Shown here: piece by piece, positions 49,690-62,058 of the stretch
Layout of the letters: each line of letters starts with the position of its first letter
Position numbering within the stretch: position 1 is the stretch's first letter
Assembly: GCA_016946835.1 (NCBI GenBank)
Contig: JACVTC010000190.1
Coordinates: 124,001 to 188,000, forward strand
Origin: Neocallimastix lanati (nom. inval.)
Lineage: Eukaryota; Neocallimastigomycota; Neocallimastigomycetes; Neocallimastigales; Neocallimastigaceae
Direction of reading: 5' to 3'
Length of the DNA: 64,000 nucleotides
The notes under the pieces: model-generated
What the model was told of the DNA's origin: nothing
The model's input: the letters and a program-made list of their open reading frames with translations, nothing else
Database searches by the model: none
Program-made: the position numbers and the translations under genes

Positions 49690-49930
49690 TTTTAAACACC
49701 AAAAACAAATATTAAGAAAATTAGATATATTTTTAGAGTAGAATTTTATATATAATACTTAATATTTAACTTTATTTATCTTTATTTTTTATGATTACAA
49801 AAGTGTATGTTTTTAATAAGATTACATTTTATTTCTTTTATAATTTTATTTAAATATAATAATATTCTGATTGGGTAAATTATATTAAGGTCATTATTAA
49901 GTATTTATTTTTTTTTTTTATATTCTAACA
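49690..49930 (-). repeat. Element C 5' LTR
   Basis: 241 bp, identical by eye to 43605-43845, followed by the AAATA duplication. Confidence 0.93.
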
Positions 49931-49935
49931 AAATA

Positions 49936-50927
49936 TTTAATAAGGAGGAGAAGATTCAGAAAGTACAACAAATTCTTAACAATCATTATTTTCAAAGAAA
50001 TTAAAATATCAAAAGATATTACATTTGAAGGAAAATTTAATATTTAAGACTTTAGTGTTACGTTATACAGATTAATAAAAAAAATGAAAACCTATTAAAG
50101 GAATTAAAAAAAAAAAAAAAAAAAAAAAAATCAGTTTCAATTTTCACATAATACATTATTTAGAATATTAATAAAACAACTTTCAGTTGAAGCAGTAAAT
50201 TTATATAATAACTATAAATATCTTAATACATAAATTTATTTTATTAAATTTATGTATTAATAGGCAAATTTTACTGATTAATAGGCAATAATCATATTCC
50301 AAATAATTATATTTTATCTTTAAATAATTAAAATAGAGAGAATTCTTCTTAAATAAATATTAAAATATTAAAAAAAATTATGAAATATATAGTAAATATT
50401 AAATATAAAATATTATATTTAATATTTATAAAGATATTTTATTATTTTTTATTATTTAAAAAAATATATATTTATTAATTAATTTTATAATAATTTTTTT
50501 TTATTTTTAAATTAATTTTATTTTTTTTTTTAAATTTTTTTATTTTTATTTTTTTTTTTAATTTTTAAAATTTTTTTTTTTGCATGGTTCAAAATTATTT
50601 TTATTTTATATTATAATTGCATTAAACTGGTATAATTATATATATACAATAGTATATAATAATGAAAAAATATTATTGATAAAAATATAATTGACTATTA
50701 TTTTTATACAATAAAAATAACTGTTCTATAAATAGATTTATTCTAAATAATAATGTAAAAATACTGAAATTTTAAAAAAAAATGAATGTTTTTAAGAATA
50801 TTAAATTATATAACTCATTTAAGATTCTAATTTTTTAAATTATATATAAATTTAGATAAAATAGAAAATTTATAAAATTAATAATGTTAAGTTTCCTTGG
50901 AACGTTTCTTTTAATCTGATATTTGAC

Positions 50928-50963
<36 letters not shown>

Positions 50964-51949
50964 GTAATGAAATTATCTAAATATAAATAATTAATAGATA
51001 TATTTAAAATAAAATTAAATTAATAATTGAAGATTTTAATTCATTTTTTTTTACAATATTTTTGTTTTTAACAAAATTTAATTGTAAATGCTTATAATAA
51101 CTGATTAAATATTTATAATTATTATTAAAATAATTAATAAATAAAAATTGAAAAGTTGATTATTTAAAAATTTTAATTTTAAAATTATAAATTACTCATA
51201 TTAAAGTGTAATTTTTTTTATCTATTTCTAAATAATAAAAAAATTTGTAAAATTTTTTTTCTTCTAAGATATTAATATTTTATATTCAGTATTGAATGAT
51301 TTGAAATTATTATTAAAATATTTTTTTCTATAAAAGAAATTATTAATACTCTTTAATATTGATTATCATTTTAGTAAAAAGTTTTTTATGAATTAAACAT
51401 TAAAATAGTAACTTCTAAAAATAATATTTAATTTTTTAATATTCATTATAGTTCATTTATTAATATCCATAATATTATGATATAATAGTTGTTATAATTA
51501 ATGATTGATAATAATAAATTAAATGATATTTTTTTAATATAATTGAATAATTTTATTATTTCTATACTGATAAAGAAATAAAGTAATCACTTCGTATTTT
51601 ATAGATAAAATATTTATCATTTAATTAAAAAAGAATATAAAGATTTAAAAATATAAATTTTTTAATTCTTTTTTTTTTTTTTTTCTTTTTTTTTTTTCAT
51701 ATCATTTAATAAATGATAATTAAAAATTGATTTGAAAATAATAAAAAATATGTTAATTATAAATCCATATAAATGTTTTTATTTGGAAAATTGTAAGAAT
51801 TGATATTAAAAGATTTTGCTATTTTCTTTAATTATAAATTATAAATGAAATGAATACAAAAAATGTATTTAATTAAAATAATGTCTAAATTCTTTTTTAT
51901 TGAATAATTATATTAACAAGAAATGGGAATTTAAAATTTTTCATGAATA
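49936..51949. other. A/T-rich intergenic spacer
   Basis: No gene, RNA or element is recognised. It contains A and T homopolymers near 50.11, 50.5 and 50.93-50.96 kb. The last part is the 3' flank of the scaffoldin-like gene. Confidence 0.5.
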
Positions 51950-54900
51950 TTAAAGGTATACGTTCATCGCAACACCGAATAGAAGAACAACTAACGTCAG
52001 GAAGAGTGATGGTTTCCAGGAATGGAAGGCTTCACTAATAGTACACTTCTCTGGATTTTCTTCATCTTCCACACATTCAACATAACCGAGTTGATCCACA
52101 TTACAGATCTTTACTTCATCAGTTTTTTCATCGACAGTAACATAGTTATTGAGACAGACAAGATCAAAGGTGGACTTCGTTTCTTCAACATTGTAAGTAC
52201 AATTGGTAAAGATACCACTGATTGATTCAAGGTAATTCTTACCACGACGTTTGACAACAGCTGTGGAGTTGTTATTCTTCTGAATATCATTAATACCTTG
52301 TTTAATTTTATCTGGCAATTCTTCAGTTAAAGCAAGTGGGAAGTTCATAACAACATTTTCATCATAGGAGCAGTAACGAGAAACAACAGGAACCAGAAGT
52401 GAGCTGACTTCACAGCGGTAGTAGGCCTCATCAATGTAGTAGTATTGTCCACTGACACAATTCTTTCTAACACATTCAGTTGCTTCTAGTCCTTCAGAAT
52501 CATAGATACAGCTGTAAACTTCACCTGAATTAGTAAAGTAGTATCCAGTTCTATCAATAAGTTTGCATTCTCCGTCTTCTTCGTCACATTTATACATCTC
52601 ATTATCAATTGTGTAGTAGTAACCGTAATTGGCTTTACCTTGTATGGTGATTTCATCACCTTCTTTTTCGAATTTGTATATATATGTGTTCAATGGATCT
52701 AAGGCAATATAGGCAAAACCAGAAGTGCTTGGAGAATTCCATACACCATTTCTATATCTTAAGATGTTCTTAGCTTGGGCATCGTAGTAATATGTATCTT
52801 CACGAGGTTCATAAACTTTACAAGAGGAGAGGGTACAACCGTAAATCACAATACTATTATTCTTATTTTTGTAATTCTTACTGACCACGGTAGTATTTGT
52901 CGAGAGACTGATAATATAGAAACCAGTTTGATCAACTGTTTCAGCAGCAAATTGGTTCATATGGTAGAGATGTTGAGAGTAACCGTAAATGTAATTATTA
53001 ATGTTATTGGCACGATAACATTCTCCAGTTTCACGATTCTTTATATCAGTGGTAGTGAGAGCAATTTCTCCCTTGTATGTGATACAGAATTCTTGGTCCT
53101 TCATATCTGCATTTGGTGTACATTTATTGTTGGAGAAGATACAGAGAATATCCTTTTCATAGGCAAAAGTAAAGACATTATTATTGACATTATACTTCAA
53201 GATACGTTTATTTACATCAGCATAATAAGTGTTTGCATCAGGTTTATCAATGATACTACAACTATTTCCGTTACAGCGATAAAGCTTAACATTTTCATCA
53301 TTGTAGGCATCAATTTCATTACCTCCGACAAGAGTATTCTTTGCTACATTGATGAAGTAATAACCGGTTTCATAGTATTGGAAGACACTACCTTGGTCAA
53401 GAGTGTAAATATTTGAACCGACTGTAAAGAACATATCATTGTAGGAATCATTGACTTCAAGACAATTTGTATTTGTGGTTGTGTAGACATAAGTAGAGGT
53501 AACACCAGAAATGACATTTGGTTTAACAACAACAGTATCTGTAGCGAAATAGAAGACGGAACGATCATTATTAGTACAAATGTTACCAGCTGCAATAGAA
53601 GTTGTTGCAGTCTTAGTCATAGCATATTCAAGAGTAATGTAACATTTGTTGTTATTAAATTCACACATTGGAATGGCTGCTAATTCACTTGCAGAAAGAG
53701 CGGCACATTTACCTGCAACACAACGAATAATACCATAAGCATCATCATTATTGTCTCTCAAGTTGACCATCTTTCCATCTTCCTCTAAATCATCATCAGT
53801 ACGTTCATGAACATTTTTAACATTTTCAGAACGTTTATTAGTAGTGAGTCCCTTGAAAGCACCTCTAAATATACCATTCTTAACAACAATAGTTTTACAT
53901 TTTTGACCATTCTTACAACGAATTAAAACATTCGATATACTAGACAAATAGAAACCATTGTTCGTGGCTTCAGAGGAACAAGTTACTATATTACTGTTTT
54001 GGACACAGTTTATAATAGTGTTACTACTTTCTGAGGAGTCAGCGTTATCATAGTAATTGACAGTTGGAGTAAATTCAGTACAAGAAGTTGGACTAGTACA
54101 TTGAATTAAAAGAGTACTGGTATGAGTGAGATAGTATCCTGATTTGGCTTTAGCAACACCACATTTACCACGATAACAATCAATGATAGCATTATTTTTC
54201 TTGTCATATCCAGCATTGACATACTTCACCTTATTCTTGACTTGAATATAAGAACAGCTAGTAATAGAGGTACACTTGATAATACCTGCGTTTTCATTTT
54301 CACCATGGGCAACATAGTATCCAACTTTGGCAGCAACCGTCATACAATTATTACCATTACATTGAATTAAACCATTTACATTGGAATCGTATCCATTGTT
54401 TTCATAATAAGTAGAAACTTTAGGTTTTATGCTAATACAATTTTCACCTCCTTTACATTGAATGATATATGGATGTTTAGTACCACTACCAAAACGATTA
54501 GCATCAACGACATAACCAGTGAATTTAGCATATTCTAATTTGCCATCATTACAGAAAACAACCTTTGCATTTTCTGAATCAAACATGTAGGTATTAGAAG
54601 TACATCCTTCACGTTCGTTACATTTCTTTGTGGTTTCATTACAGTCAAAGAGGGTAATGTCTGACGTATCGCCATCTAAACTATCTACTAATTTACCATT
54701 CTTATCAAGCATAATGATACCACTTTTGTAGTAACGGGTAATAAAGAAACGAGAGATCTTGAATAAAGAACCTGTTTCTGTCTTAATTCCTGGGAATCCA
54801 TAACTTGGAATAATAGCATAAGCATAGATATTATCAGATCTAGTAGCAGTAATAGCTGTAGAATTATTGACTGTAAAGAATTTCAATTGACCATTATCAT

Positions 54901-56772
54901 AACAATAATTTCCTGGAACTGCTTTAGAGATTTCCGGACAGGTTGAGGAAGCCTCCTCAATACATTCATTACCTTCCTTTTCACATTTTATGATTGGCTT
55001 TTCGGTATTTCCAGCGTTGACATAGTAACCAAGATCTACTTTCAAAGCGTTACAACCTTCAGTAGAATCACAAATAATCGTTTGATTGACAGACTTATTG
55101 TAACCACTGTTCAAATAATAACCTTCTGAAGTAAATGCTGACTTCAAGCTGCACTGATCTTCGTCTGATCCTTCACCAGCTAAACATTCAATTAAACCAT
55201 CAACATCATCTCCATCCTTACCTACATAGTATTTATTAACACCAGATGGGGTTTGCTTCTCACACTTATTATTGGAACAGAAAATGATGGCATCTGTCAA
55301 ACTATCTCTTGCTGCATTCAAATAATTAGCACCAGATTCTCCGACTTTTTCTTCACATTTTGAATCGTTACATTCAATTAATGGTTTGGTAGTTCTATTA
55401 AGTCCAGAATTTAAATAATACTCCTTTGCATTTGCTTCTTTCGGATAACAAACAATTTCCATATCATCACGTTTTTCATTGCTTGGCCCACTACCAGAAT
55501 TAGAACCTCCATCATCTGGTAGTTCATCACTACATTCAATTAAAGCATCTTCTAAACCAGTTCCTGCAGAATTTACAAAGATCTCACCAAATCTACCTAA
55601 TCTGGCTGTACATTTCACCATTGAAGATACTGTTTTACATTCAATAACTTCATAATCAGCTCCAGCATATGTATTTCCGGCTTGAACATTAGCCACTGTA
55701 GTAGCATCACCATTATCATCAATATTAATTAGGGGAGTATCAATGACAGTGGATTTACTTACATCATTAACGTAGTAACCTTCATTTACTTCTAATGAAC
55801 ATGCCCCGTTACTATTACATGTAATTAATTTTTTTTCATTAATATCTAAATATGTAAAGCTCTTTTTTTTAGTTACTTTACCATTACTATATTGATAAAT
55901 TAATAAATCATCTATTTCATCTATATCATCTTCTTCGTAATTTGTAACCCTAGTACACTCTTCTTCATCTACACAATTTATAACAATATATTCATTTTCA
56001 TTTAAATTAACTGGTTCCATATTAGTCATATTGTATATCATTGAACCTTTAAGACAGAGTAAATCTATTCCTTCATCAGAACTAGAACCAGAACTAGAAT
56101 TAGAACTAATACCGGAACTCTCTTCAATATCATCACTATCAACACAATCTGGAAGAGCTTTTGAAAAAAAAACAATTTAATATAAAAAATTAAATAATTA
56201 TAAAATAGAATATAAATTTTAACATAAAATAAAATATAAATATAATAAAATTATTAACACTTTTTATATTAATTTAATATAAATCAATTGTAATAAATTA
56301 AACAAATTATTTTTATTTTTATATTCAAAAACATATAATTAAAATATTAAATTTAAATATAGTAGTAATTTTTATTCATCTTTCTTTATCTATGGAAAGA
56401 TTATTGTCATAATACTGAAAAAAATATATAATAAATCTATTTTACTATTTTATAATTTGTAGTATTGTTTTACTTCTAAAGAATTTTCTTTCAATTTCTA
56501 TTAATATAAATTAAAATATTTTATTTTATTTAATTTACTTGTTATTTCTTCATCTTCTGCTATTTCTTCATCTTCTGCCTTAACCTTAATTGTAAATATA
56601 TTTAGGATTATGAGTAGTCCTAGAAGACTATTAATTACAATATTTTAAAGTAAATAAAATATAGAAGTTAGAAAATATAAATATATAATAAAAATTAAGT
56701 AAAAAAAAAATATTCTACATATAAAATTTAATAAATAACAGATAGTTACCTCAAATATTTCCAACCCAACAT
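51950..56772 (-). CDS. Scaffoldin-like repeat protein, surface-anchored (three exons)
   Basis: Probable exons are 56772-56750, 56627-56539 and 56157-51950, giving 1,439 residues. Both introns (122 and 381 bp, GT...AG) keep frame, and the first splits the signal peptide MLGWKYLSLLGLLIILNIFTIKVKA, cut before EDEE. A Ser-rich linker (about 51-67) follows. Most of the mature protein is a series of about 40-residue units built on GYY(L/V)N-G-x(n)-II-C-x(4-8)-C. There are more than ten clear units in the N-terminal half, looser Tyr-rich units (TYY-D, GYY-T) towards the C-terminus, and two stretches (about 480-590 and 890-970) that depart from the pattern. The last 18 or so residues are hydrophobic with no basic tail, typical of GPI or membrane anchoring. 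The layout matches fungal-cellulosome scaffoldins of anaerobic gut fungi, whose repeats bind dockerin-bearing enzymes; binding is inferred. The gene is markedly richer in G/C than everything around it. Confidence 0.8.
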
Positions 56773-57635
56773 GTTATCAAGCACTGGATGGAAATGTTTG
56801 AAAAAGAAAATAAAAAATGTAAAATAAAAAAATTATAATAAAATTGACTTTAATTTTATATACTAGGTTTATAATAATAATAATAAAAATTAAGAACAAT
56901 ATAGTTAAAAAATATATATATATTTTTTTTGCTTATTTTAAAAATAAAAAAAACGAATCTTTTTACTAAAAAATATTTAATTATAGTTTTTTTTTTTAAA
57001 AAAAAAAAAAACAATAAATTAAAGGGTATATCTTATTTTTTATTAAATAAAAATAAGAAATAAGCCAATACTATTTTATTCTTAATTTTTTAGGATAAAT
57101 TTTATATAAATAAAAAACTATTCTTAAATATTTATATATTTCTTGAAAATAATTTACTTCCTTTAATAATAAAATTTTGATATAAGAAAATCATTCATTG
57201 AAGATTAGATTTTACTTTCATTCTAAAAAAAATTAAATAGAAATTAAATTTTAATTTTCATAGTTTTTTTTTTTTTTTTTTTTTTTTTTGTTTTGTTTTG
57301 TTTTTGCTTTTGTTTTGTCTTAATTGAAATTTTAAGAAATATAAAAATTAAAGATTTATAATTATATTAATATAAGAAGTAATATTATATTTATAATTTT
57401 AGAAATAAAACAAAACGCCAAATTATAAAAAACTGAAATATGTTTTATTATATATTTTATTACGAATTATGATATTTAAAAAATGAAAGTTAACAAAAAA
57501 TTTCAATTTTATTTAAATCTTATATCTTTAAAAAGCATATAAGCAATATCAATTTATTTAATATATTTCTCTTGATTAATATTAAATTAATATAAAAATT
57601 GATAATAATTTTTTTTAGATATGATTTAATTTCTA
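56773..57635. other. Upstream region of the scaffoldin-like gene
   Basis: A/T-rich with T runs (57.26-57.29 kb). A weak LTR-like trace lies near 57.36-57.48 kb (AAGTAATATTATAT..., AAACAAAACGCC). No gene or clear promoter motif is visible. Confidence 0.45.
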
Positions 57636-57970
57636 ACATTTATTATCTAAGTTTAACTTTTTTAAATTTATACTTGTATTTTATATTTTTGAATTGAATA
57701 ATAATTTCTCTTATTTATTTTTGTTAGTAATAAATTTCTGAATTAACTGTTAACGTTTTAAATACTTCATAAATTAGTCTGTTAAATTTCATTCTGAATT
57801 TACAAATCTCAATTTTTTGTTTTGTTCTTTAATATTTCTCCTATATGAAATACACTGATTTCTACATACTAAGTTTTCGGTTTTATTAATGAATATTGTG
57901 TTTTATTATCTATGCTAATTTCAATTCCAAGCACAAACTACCAAGACAAAATACTTTATTCTGAGAATTT
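57636..57970 (-). mobile_element. Old copia RNase H fragment
   Basis: An LTR-like end (TTCTAACA at 57.63 kb) and then sequence paralleling the RNase H ends of elements A-C on the minus strand (TTTCTGAATT, AATACTTCATAAA, GTTTTATTATCTATGCT). Very degraded; only the 3' end of the element survives. Confidence 0.55.
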
Positions 57971-58079
57971 CTGAAAATTAATAATTGAATTAAACAATGA
58001 AACCTGTATAAAGTTGAAAGTAAATATGTTTTGTATCTTTAATATTAATAATTTAACAATTTATTTATCTATAGAAAAG

Positions 58080-58880
58080 GTGAAAATATTGTAAAAAAAG
58101 GGATATCAAGAGAAATTTAGAAGAATATATTCAAGATCAATTTGATGATTTCTTATTATGTATTCTAAGTACAAATAAAGTTGATATAAATAATGATATT
58201 AATACTAAGAGATTGATTAGAAAATTCTCATAAATTATTGAGATTGAATGATATACAGCACTTAGGTATGGCAGTTGCTCAAAGCATCTTTTAATGAAAA
58301 AGAACAATTTAGAAAAAATGATTTAAAAGCGAAGCTGGAAAAGGTCAAATTTGATGAAAAGAAAGATATGAATATTATTATGACTAAATTGTAATATATT
58401 ATAGAGGAATTAAAAAAATAGACAATGACTTAAATATCTCGATTAAATGATGAATACTTTACAGAACTTTTCAAGAATATTAAAGTATATTAAAAGTCTT
58501 TCAGTTTAAAAATGAATTAGAAAAACGCTCTACATATATTAAGGACATATACCTTAAATTATATCCTCGAAAAATATTTAAAATAATACTATAAATATTA
58601 TTAATATTAAGAAGGTATTCCCTTTTAACAATAGTAATAATATTAATTCAAAAAAATCATTTAATAAACCGAAGAAGTTAAATAAAAATATAAAAAAAAG
58701 AAAGAATGAAATGTGTAACTGCTATAAGAAAGTAGATAACTAATTAGAAAAAAAAATTTTAAAATAAAAAAATTCAAAATATATAATTTTAATAGATAAC
58801 ATAACAAAAAAAATTATAAGAATTATTTTAATTTGTTTCAGAAAATAATTATTATATTACTTAATGGGAATCCTTCACAT
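58080..58880 (+). mobile_element. Old copia Gag fragment, plus strand
   Basis: Stretches recall copia Gag of this window: VDINNDINTK, a KAKLEKVKFDEKKDMNI-like block, and a basic zone before the zinc knuckle. Many breaks and no LTRs attached; ancient. Confidence 0.65.
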
Positions 58881-59179
58881 AATAATAAAATATTAATTTC
58901 TCAGTTTTATAAATATTAGATATTAAAGTTACTTTTATATTATTTTCAATGAAATATACTTATATAATATTTTGATCAGGAAATTCATTATAAAATGGAA
59001 ATGATTTATTATATTTTATATGCTAAATTTAACATTCCATTAACATTTTCCTTATTTAACATATTTTTATTTTAAATACTACATCATTATTTATTTATAC
59101 TCTTCTTTTTTAATTAATAACTTTATTCAATATTTAAATATTTTCAACTAAATATTTATGATTTGTAATGAATATTAAA

Positions 59180-60060
59180 TTTTCGTTTCTATATATTGTT
59201 AACACACCTAAAATAAAAAATTAACAACTAATCTAAATAGAGACAAATAAAAAATCATAATTAAATTTAACATTAATATTAATATAAAATTTACTAACAG
59301 TAAACCAATAGGAATAATTATATTTTTGAAAAATAAATAATAATTAAATTAAATTAATACATAACAAATGCAATCAAATACATTCATAGATACAAACAAA
59401 ATAATTTTAATATACACAATAATATATACACAAAATAAAATTTGTTACTCTCAATAGTACCCAATAAATATAAATGTTCTATACTTTTAATTCGATACAC
59501 GAATCAAAACATATACAATACAATACAAAAAAAAAAAATTAAATGATATCAAATTTCATTAAAAGATATTTAAGAGTTTTGTTAAATATATGCTTTTTTT
59601 ATTCAGTATGTTTTAATTATTGTATTTCATTTTATATATATTATTATTATTATATTTTTTTTTAAAAAACGTGATATATCCCTTTGTATTTACACTATTT
59701 TTTTAAACAATGAAATTTATTTCATTGTTTATATTAATTTATATTTTATTTTAATTTTTTTACAGTATGATGAATCATTATTTTTAACACAAACATAACT
59801 AATTTTTTAAAATATAAACTAATATAAAATTAATAAAATACTAAAAAACAATATATATAAAATAATTCATCCTCATACATTAAATCTGTTCTTACGTCCT
59901 ACAATTTAGAACATTATAAAAAAATTAATATAAATATATTATGAATTACTTCAATTTTTAATAAAAAAATGCCACCAAGAAGAACTAACCAAGTAATTAA
60001 TGATGAAACTACAGATAATTCACAAAAAATATAATAATAGAAATATTAATAATTAAAGTT
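59180..60060 (+). mobile_element. Old A-related leader and Gag start, plus strand
   Basis: 59.2-59.54 kb matches, in reverse complement, the element A leader at 6.28-6.45 kb (AGTAACAAATTTTGTTTTGT and AATGTATTTGATTGC on that strand). At 59.97-60.03 kb a Gag-like start reads MPPRRTNQVIND, like MTPRRINQVINV of A. The rest is lost. A similar trace is seen inside D at 32.67 kb. Confidence 0.65.
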
Positions 60061-60065
60061 TTATA

Positions 60066-60760
60066 CAAAAACTTAGACTATAATACTCCGGTTTTTCAGT
60101 AGATGTTGACATACAGTGTTGTAACTTGGAACACCAGCTAGTGGGTGCATTGCCCATTGTTACTAAAAAACCATTGATTTTCTGGTTTCTGTATCTCCTG
60201 CAAAGTCGGAATCAACAAAAGCTTCTAAACCTAATTTTCTTGTATTGTTTATCCTGTAATTTATTGTGCCTTTTAGATATCTAAGTATTTTTACTACATT
60301 GTTCCAGTCTTCCATATTGGGATTATTTGATTTTCGCGGCGCTTTACTTACGAAAATAAAATATCAGGTCTGGTGCATATAGCAATGTAGAGTAAATTTC
60401 CAATTGCGCTTCGATAAGTAGTTTAATTAAATTTTATATTTCTAAGTTTATCGTCTATTATTGGTTTTGTATTCTTGATGGTTTTTCTTTGTTCATTTTA
60501 AATTTTTCTAATATCTCCTTAATGTATCTTGTTTTATGTATGAAATATCCATTTTTATGTTTAATAAATTTTATTCCGATAACAAAATCCACATTGCCAA
60601 TTCTTTTATCTAATATTTTTCTTTGAAAAATCCCTTTTTATATTTAATTTCGTTTTCCTTTCCAACTATTAGAATGTCACCTACATAAATGATAACAATA
60701 TAAAAAATATTTTTATTCATGTCATTTTTTATATAACACATTATTCATTTACCTGTAACG
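60066..60760 (-). mobile_element. Old B-family RT/RNase H fragment
   Basis: Close to element B at 19.85-20.5 kb (GACTATAATACTCCG, GGAACACCAGCTAGT, CCATATTGGGATTATTTGA) but diverged and with many breaks. It has no LTRs and ends where unrelated A/T DNA begins. Confidence 0.8.
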
Positions 60761-61138
60761 AAACTCATATGGTACAGGATTTTAAAATATTATTTAATAA
60801 TTTTTGAAATGTATATTAATAACAATTAATATTGATAACTCTTAAAAATGAATTAAGAACAACAAATAACACAAACAAAATCTAAACCAAAACTTCTTAA
60901 AACTTACTTTAATTGTTATTGTTTTATTTCTACTAAAATTTTTAAGAGGGTAATTGAAATTATTTCTTTTATATTTGTTTTTTTTTATAGTTTAGAATAC
61001 AAATTTAATTGGTTAAAAAAAATTTTTTTCTTATTAATCATTTTCTAATTTTAAATTATTTTATATTTTAAATAAAATTACAAATTATGATTTACATATG
61101 CTTGAAAAGATTAAGTATAATTCATATTATGGAAGTAT

Positions 61139-61285
61139 TTAAGTAATAATATATATATCGAGCTGAAAACATATAGTCAGCCGATATTATAAAAAAATAA
61201 AATAAAAATAAACTAAAATAAAAATTAAATAAAATTAATATCATCAAGATGAAAAATTAATAGTCAACTGATGATATTAAAATAA
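61139..61285 (+). repeat. Fossil B-type leader hairpin units
   Basis: Two units in plus orientation: 61239-61280 (ATATCATCAAGATGA... TCAACTGATGATAT) matches the element B leader unit. A diverged one at 61146-61179 (ATATCGAGCTGA... TCAGCCGATAT) keeps complementary ends although both arms have changed. No Gag follows; an isolated leader relic. Confidence 0.65.
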
Positions 61286-61850
61286 ATTTGAAATCAAAAA
61301 TAATATTAATATAATAGTAAAATTTAATTAAAAATAATAATAAAAATTATTAATTAGTTTTTATTAATTAAAATTATAAATAAATTATTTTATACATATT
61401 TTATTAAATACATTAAAACGAAATTATGGAATAAACCAATAATTAAAAATTAATAAATTAGGAAAAATAATAATCAAAATTTATTAAATTAAAATTATTA
61501 ATAAATTATATAATATCAATATTTTATTAAATAAAGTTTCGTATTATTAAACTTAATGTAATAAAAATTACAATTTTATAAAGTCAAATATAAATAAAAA
61601 ATCAAATGTGAATTTCTAATATAACAAATTACATTAATTGATAAATTAAGAGCTAATAGAATTAAATATTATCAAACTTTAATAAATAATATTTGTCTTA
61701 CCAATTAAAATCAGGAATAAATATTTTTATAAATTAATTTATCAATAAGAATAATACTTATTAAAGTTTTATAATTAAAATAAAACAAATAAAATTTGAA
61801 CTATAAATTGTATAATTAATTATATTCCAAACTTTAATTAATAATATATA
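61286..61850. other. A/T-rich spacer
   Basis: Possibly more leader relic, but nothing definite is recognised. Confidence 0.4.
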
Positions 61851-62058
61851 TTTTAGAAATAAGAATCTCTTTTATTATATGAAAATATTAGAATTGATAT
61901 ATGAAATAATAATGTACATTTTTGTGTTATTTATAGTTAACATAATATGAGGTCTATTATTATTATTGGTCACATATTTTACATGAATATATTAAAATAT
62001 ATATTATTTCTCCTTAAATTAATATAATTATAAAATTTTAAATTTATATTTTTTAACA
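61851..62058 (-). repeat. Element G 3' LTR
   Basis: 208 bp opening TGTTAAAAAATATAAAT and ending TTATTTCTAAAA on the minus strand. Co-linear with 876-1080 and with the LTR split by element B (19163-19244 plus 25505-25623). Confidence 0.8.

Larger units (their letters stand above)
43605..49930 (-). mobile_element. Ty1/copia retrotransposon, element C
   Basis: A full-length element of about 6.33 kb flanked by AAATA (43600-43604 and 49931-49935). The minus-strand order is 5' LTR, tRNA-Lys-type primer site, leader with hairpin repeats, Gag (about 48.5-47.5 kb, NYSENFN), CCHC knuckle (CNYCGKWGHF), protease (DSGAS, about 47.35 kb), integrase (about 46.95-46.0 kb, LWHRRFAHFN, DNGTEFNN, PQQNGRIERFNGT), a long Asn-rich linker, reverse transcriptase and RNase H (about 45.4-43.9 kb, YVDD), polypurine tract and 3' LTR. 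The two 241-bp LTRs look identical, so insertion was very recent. The coding region has about four breaks. Confidence 0.93.

Noticed and set aside
52775-53416. 213-codon plus-strand frame inside the scaffoldin-like gene
   Set aside because: It is antisense to a clearly coding region with strong repeat periodicity, and has no own start context or family.
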